Source: Austropuccinia psidii (lineage: Eukaryota; Basidiomycota; Pucciniomycetes; Pucciniales; Sphaerophragmiaceae). From it: a stretch of DNA of 64,000 nt. The translations under genes and the position numbers were made by a program. The notes under the pieces are model-generated. The model was given only the letters and a program-made list of their open reading frames with translations. It was not told the origin of the DNA and ran no database searches. How positions within the stretch are numbered: the stretch's first letter is position 1; the number at the start of each line of letters is the position of its first letter. Location: assembly GCA_023105745.1 (NCBI GenBank), contig JALGQZ010000004.1:12550451-12614450 (forward strand), given 5' to 3'. Of this stretch, positions 59,880 to 64,000 are shown one piece after another.

Positions 59880-59932
59880 ATCTAACCCATGAAACAAACA
59901 TATCAAATTGTGAAAAAGGTTATACTCCAAAA

Positions 59933-60481
59933 TTAAAATGACTTAATTTGATGAAGCGTCAATCCTGGATTTCCCTCGAACAGACCACTCCAAGTTACAT
60001 TCTCCAATGGTCTTTTTTGTTGCCCCCCATCCACGCGCCTTTTATCTCCCACATGAACCTGAGAGCCTGATGGAATATTGAGGGTTGGCTTTTTACTTCG
60101 TCCAAAGGGATCCTGGGATGTGACTGGATTCCAACCGGGATTAAGGAGGAACTCACATGGAAATTTCGATTGGGGATTAGCATTTGATGAGATTTGAGGT
60201 GTGCCTTCTGGCCCCTGAGACACATGCATTTGTGTATTAGTGGGATTGGGGGCAATTGGAGTGACGGAAATATTTGGGATCGACCAAGTGCTTGAAGTTG
60301 GAGCCTTTGGATTTCCCACATCAATGTTAAGACCTGATATATTCATTGAGGATGCAATAGGGGTTGTGAGAGGAATGTTGGGACTCAATGGTGACTGTGT
60401 TTGAACATATTCTGTGCTAGATTCACTATCTGAGTCATGAACAGAACCTGAACGGGATTTATGTGACTTGGAAGATGACAT
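59933..60481 (-). CDS. Low-complexity Ser/Pro/Asn-rich protein, unrecognised (182 aa)
   Basis: This is an uninterrupted frame from an ATG (MSSSKSHKSRSGSVHDSDSE). It is rich in Ser, Pro, Asn and Thr, with no membrane segment or known motif, so it is probably disordered. It lies directly upstream of, and on the same strand as, the two-exon gene at 58420-59879, with 53 bases between its stop and that gene's ATG. The close spacing suggests either linked genes of one mobile unit or exons of one gene. Confidence 0.5.
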   Translation of the reverse strand: MSSSKSHKSRSGSVHDSDSESSTEYVQTQSPLSPNIPLTTPIASSMNISGLNIDVGNPKAPTSSTWSIPNISVTPIAPNPTNTQMHVSQGPEGTPQISSNANPQSKFPCEFLLNPGWNPVTSQDPFGRSKKPTLNIPSGSQVHVGDKRRVDGGQQKRPLENVTWSGLFEGNPGLTLHQIKSF

Positions 60482-61440
60482 AAGGGCCGAAAAAGTACAG
60501 TAATATTTTTAACTAGATAAAACACCTCAATATTATGATAAAATAGAGTGATAGGAGATGAAATCATTTAAAATTTAGAATAGAGGTATTCTATGAATAT
60601 TTCTAAAAAGAGTCTTATTGGAAGTCCAATACGCCTCTTTTTAGGAGAATCCTCCCTGCCTCCTTTTGAGCTCCTCTGCTTTTGTCAGAAACCACCCTGC
60701 ATGGCCTACCACCATATAATGTAAGATTCCCTTGATCTCAAAGGGGACCCATCATCCATAATTAATCATATTTGGTAACATTTCCGCCTCCCCATTGTCA
60801 CATTCTGTGAATTATCCAAACTGCCAATATATGCATTGAAATTCCACAGCATTGTACATCTGTAAAGGGGTATATTCATGAAGGATTTACCCACAAAAGA
60901 GACATCACCTTTTCAAGAAAGGTGAGAAAATCCAAATCACATTCCAACCAATTAAAAGCCTGCTGCACTCAAACCAAATACCAAGACTTTAGCTGCACTC
61001 CAACCCCTTATGTAATAGAGTAATATTGTTATGTCTGTAATAAGGTTTAAGCCATGTATGATGGCATGCCAGCATACATGGTTTGAATGTCAATCCCCTC
61101 AATTCAATGTTGACACATCCCTATTGGAGCACCCCTCAAGGGTCAAAACCGCAGTATCACCATGTGTAAATAAAATAGAATATGTATGAGCATTGAGAAG
61201 CATGGAATTTTACCCAATTAAACTCCTAACCAATTCCCCCATCCAGATGAGACATGTTACACTTTATCAGCTGCAGCTCACGCACCATTACAAATGGGAT
61301 AAAATTCTCAGATGGCTCAAATCATCTCCCCCTTCATAAATAATCACTCATTTTTTTCCAATTACTAACACTCCTAAACACTTTCACCTCAGCCATAGAT
61401 ATTTATACACAAACCAACCGTACTCCCAATTCCTGCAACA
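60482..61440. promoter_or_regulatory. Divergent intergenic region
   Basis: About 960 bases separate the minus-strand ATG at 60481 from the plus-strand ATG at 61441. No frame is credible here. The sequence ATATTTATACAC at about 61398 could be a TATA element for the plus-strand gene. Confidence 0.35.
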
Positions 61441-62300
61441 ATGACAACCCGCCGCTATTTCTCAATGCGTATATGCATGTGTCAACACTGCTCAATGCAA
61501 ACACACTCTTCCCCTGAGGGTGATAGGCATGGAGTTGCCTTCACACCTTTCCAATATAAACAGAACATTAAAAAGCTCAAATCAACCATTGCACCAAAAT
61601 CTCTTCCAAACATCCCTACTTATGCATCAGGATCTGAGTGCCCACAGCTTCTATTGGATCAAATATTCCCAGCTGATTATTCACAATTGACCCAAAGCAG
61701 CTTCTCCACAGCACCAGGTCTCAATTCAACTGCAAAGAAACCATACAGCAGAAGTCAAGCCCTTCCCCCCAGGACCTTGGAATGATAATACCTGCCATTC
61801 TATCATTAAGGTATAATATACCCCGCAGGGCTTCACAAATTCTCAACCCTGCCCCAAACCTGCTGATCAAGTCCAGCATCTCAAGCTCCGGTGGTCCCCC
61901 CACTCCTGCATTCCATATACCTCAAGATCTGAGTACCATATTTGAACATCTCCAATTGTAACCAGTGATTCAAAACTATATATGTTGTGCTCAATGTTTC
62001 TCTCTTAATGGCTTTACTGAATCAGTCACAACTGACCAACCCCACTGTCAACACCATAATGACCCAAATGATCATTATCCCCCTTGCACACAATCATTGG
62101 GAAAATTCATCTATTCATTTGAACCCCACACCCAAAACACAACCAACATGAAGCAAACATTTATACCAACAAAACATTTCATTCATCAAACATTCAAAAA
62201 TTGGCTTGCCAGATTTCTCCAGCGGGCTGGAATTATGGAAATTCTGTATCAACATCAACAATCCCAAACTCCCAAAGGTTCCCCAAAATGTGATGTTGTG
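61441..62300 (+). pseudogene. Tnp2/CACTA-like transposase, N-terminal fragment
   Basis: ATG 61441 opens MTTRRYFSMRICMCQHCS, with a Cys pair. The frame shifts at a C-run near 61768 and meets a stop near 61958. It continues with a Cys/His cluster (YICCAQCFSLNG, then CQHH and PPCTQSLGKFI) and KHFIHQTFKNWLARFLQRAG, the segment that precedes the catalytic part in basidiomycete Tnp2-type transposases. Homology, as I remember the family, ends at PKCDV (about 62297); the catalytic core is missing. A KDZ-type transposase is the main alternative. Confidence 0.5.
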
Positions 62301-62739
62301 GTATTCCATACCATTAGTACCAGTTTCAAGCTTACCAATAAAACAAAAAAAAATGATAATAAAAAGAATTACGCAAAAAAGATTTACACATTACAATTAC
62401 AAATTTCAAAAAGAAATATACAATACACAGCCTCAAGATCTTATCAAAACACTATAGTATCAAAGAATTTATCCACCTTATTGCATCATCAATAAAAAAT
62501 TACGTCATTAAAGGCAGTTAATTTAAATAAAGGTATATGAAGATGGACCAAAGCATCAGAAGATGTATTTTCCCCACCTTGATTCAATTTAAAGAAGAAA
62601 TACCTCAAGGCTATGCATAAAATTACAATATATTTTCCAAGAACAAATGCTTCCTTAGTAATAATAACACGCATCAAACTTGATAGAAATGATGAAATCT
62701 CCATATGAAATGATACAATACTAAAAAAAAACCACCAGC

Positions 62740-63710
62740 GTAATTCTCTCAGAACATACGTAAAAAATAGAAACAAAAACAATTTCCCCACCTTCAAGAA
62801 AACATCACCAGCCATATTATCTCAATGACCTCACATGACTCTGGAAAAAAAAAGAAAATCTCACCAGCCAAATTATCTCAAAGACATCACATGATTTTGA
62901 TAAGAAACAGAAGCACCAGCATAATTTTCTCATATATATCATATGACTAGAAGACAGTTCGATTGTCAGGAGCTGTATTTTCTCCACTTTCTTGGCAAAA
63001 AGTAAATCCCACCAGCCAAATTATCTCAAACACATCACATGATTTTGATAAGAAACAGCACCACCAGCATAATTCTCTCAGAAAATACGTAACAAAGTCA
63101 CCAAAAAATAAAACATCACCAGCCAAATGATCTCAAATACATCACATGATTTTGATAATAAACAGAAACACCAGCATAATTTTCTCATATATATCATATG
63201 ACTAGAAGACAGTTCAATTGTCAGGAGCTGTATTTTCTCCACTTTCTGGAAAAAAAAGAAAACATCACCAGCCAAATGATCTCAAACACATCACATGATT
63301 TTGATAAGGAAAAGAAACACCAGGATAATTCTCTCATAACATACGTAAAAAATAGAAACCAAAAATACTTTCCCCACCTTCAAGAAAACATTACCAGCCA
63401 TATTATCTCAATGACCTCACATGACTCTGATAAAAAGAAAATATCACCAGCCAAATTATCTCAAATACATCATATGATTTTGATAAGAAAAAGAACCACC
63501 AGCATAATTCTCTCATAACATACGTAAAAAATAGAAACAAAAAATACTCTCCCCACATTCAAGAAAACATTACCAGCCATATTATCTCAATGACTTCACA
63601 TGACTCTGATAAAAAGAAAATCTCACCAGCCAAATTATCTCAAATACATCACATGATTTTGATAAGAAAAGAACCACCAGCATAATTCTCTCAGCAAACA
63701 CACTGCTACA
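62740..63710. repeat. Degenerate repeat array with CACCAGCC and TCACATGA motifs
   Basis: The block CACCAGCCAAATTATCTCAA, followed by CATCACATGATTTTGATAA, recurs about nine times at alternating spacings near 55, 107, 125 and 148 bp. It is interleaved with CACCAGCATAATT-CTCTCA, CATACGTAAAAAATAG and ATTTTCTCCACTTTCT. The pattern is higher-order and not a simple tandem. It may be the subterminal repeat region of a DNA transposon. Short frames in it are not credible genes. Confidence 0.75.
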
Positions 63711-63800
63711 TCAAAACTACACGTCTCACTAGCTAAAACCTCTCAACTATGATTTTTTCTAAGTACCCTATTTTGAGAAGCTCTATGGAGGCCCAAAAGC

Positions 63801-63808
63801 TATAAATA
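63801..63808 (+). promoter_or_regulatory. TATA box near window end
   Basis: TATAAATA lies in AGCTATAAATAGAGG. It is followed by a pyrimidine-rich stretch and then the repeated motif AGCTCAGTAGCC (about 63926 and 63989). The layout resembles the U3/R part of an LTR cut by the window edge. Confidence 0.4.
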
Positions 63809-64000
63809 GAGGTCCTCTCTCCCTCATTTTTCCCATCATCATGGAACAAGTTCCCACTATCCAGGATCACCACCATCCCTGAACTAGCAGGATATCTAGA
63901 ATAGTAGTAGTGTTTTAGTAGTGAAAAGCTCAGTAGCCTTGCTCAGTAGCTTATTATTAGTGAAGAATAGTAGTATAACCTTAGTAAAAGCTCAGTAGCC

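Noticed and set aside
61441..62300. KDZ-type transposase as the identity of the fragment
   Set aside because: The KHFIHQ-FKNWLARFLQRAG segment fits my memory of Tnp2-type proteins better; kept as an alternative because the catalytic core is missing.
62740..63710. Direct repeats considered as a CRISPR array
   Set aside because: Repeats are degenerate, spacing is irregular and composite, and the genome is eukaryotic.

Overview
The window is retrotransposon-dominated fungal DNA. Several lines point to a rust fungus (Pucciniales): nested Ty3/Gypsy elements, a Tad1-type LINE that carries an RNase H domain, short spliceosomal introns (47-76 nt), and decayed high-copy gene families. The Gypsy, SNF2 and hypothetical protein families read like those I remember from Austropuccinia psidii (myrtle rust). 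That species call is recollection, not a search.

Layout. 1-8842 is Gypsy family A. The window edge truncates its 5' LTR, and its gag-pol frame is open except for two nonsense codons. 8843-9694 is an older chromovirus integrase/chromodomain relic. 9695-22139 is Gypsy family B, heavily mutated; it carries one solo LTR in its own 5' LTR (11455-13465) and a reversed family A solo LTR in gag (15278-16716). Its 3' LTR breaks off where a 5'-truncated Tad1-like LINE begins (22140 to about 28869), and that LINE is itself split by a reversed family B solo LTR (26664-28489). A second LINE lies tail-to-tail on the minus strand (about 28870-34090). 35534-40244 is a partial family A copy (C) holding another reversed family B solo LTR (37985-39805).

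From about 40.3 kb the character changes. There is a GC-rich 48/51-bp minisatellite (40576-41275). A short Gag-only LTR element E follows (41440-44130, TSD CAAAC). Next are an unrecognised decayed multi-exon gene (44685-46918), a Tet-like 2OG-Fe(II) dioxygenase relic (47497-48885), a 78-bp minisatellite (49060-49920) and a divergent A-like solo LTR (50113-51620, TSD TTCAC). A minus-strand Cys-cluster/Pro-rich pseudogene lies at about 51780-53102. A group of decayed genes follows: an SNF2 helicase (+), two minus-strand genes, and the N-terminal part of a Tnp2/CACTA-like transposase (+). The window ends in a repeat array and a TATA-bearing, probably LTR-like sequence.

The most interesting signal is in the Gypsy leaders. 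In A, its copy C, and the diverged family B, removal of a leader intron joins an exon ending in A to an exon beginning TG, so splicing itself builds the AUG of the first ORF. In A and C a second 68-nt intron ends in a tandem CAG-AG acceptor. The two acceptors lie 2 nt apart and feed two different frames: a 333-residue ORF1, or the overlapping gag-pol frame. I found no intact host gene with a confident housekeeping role.
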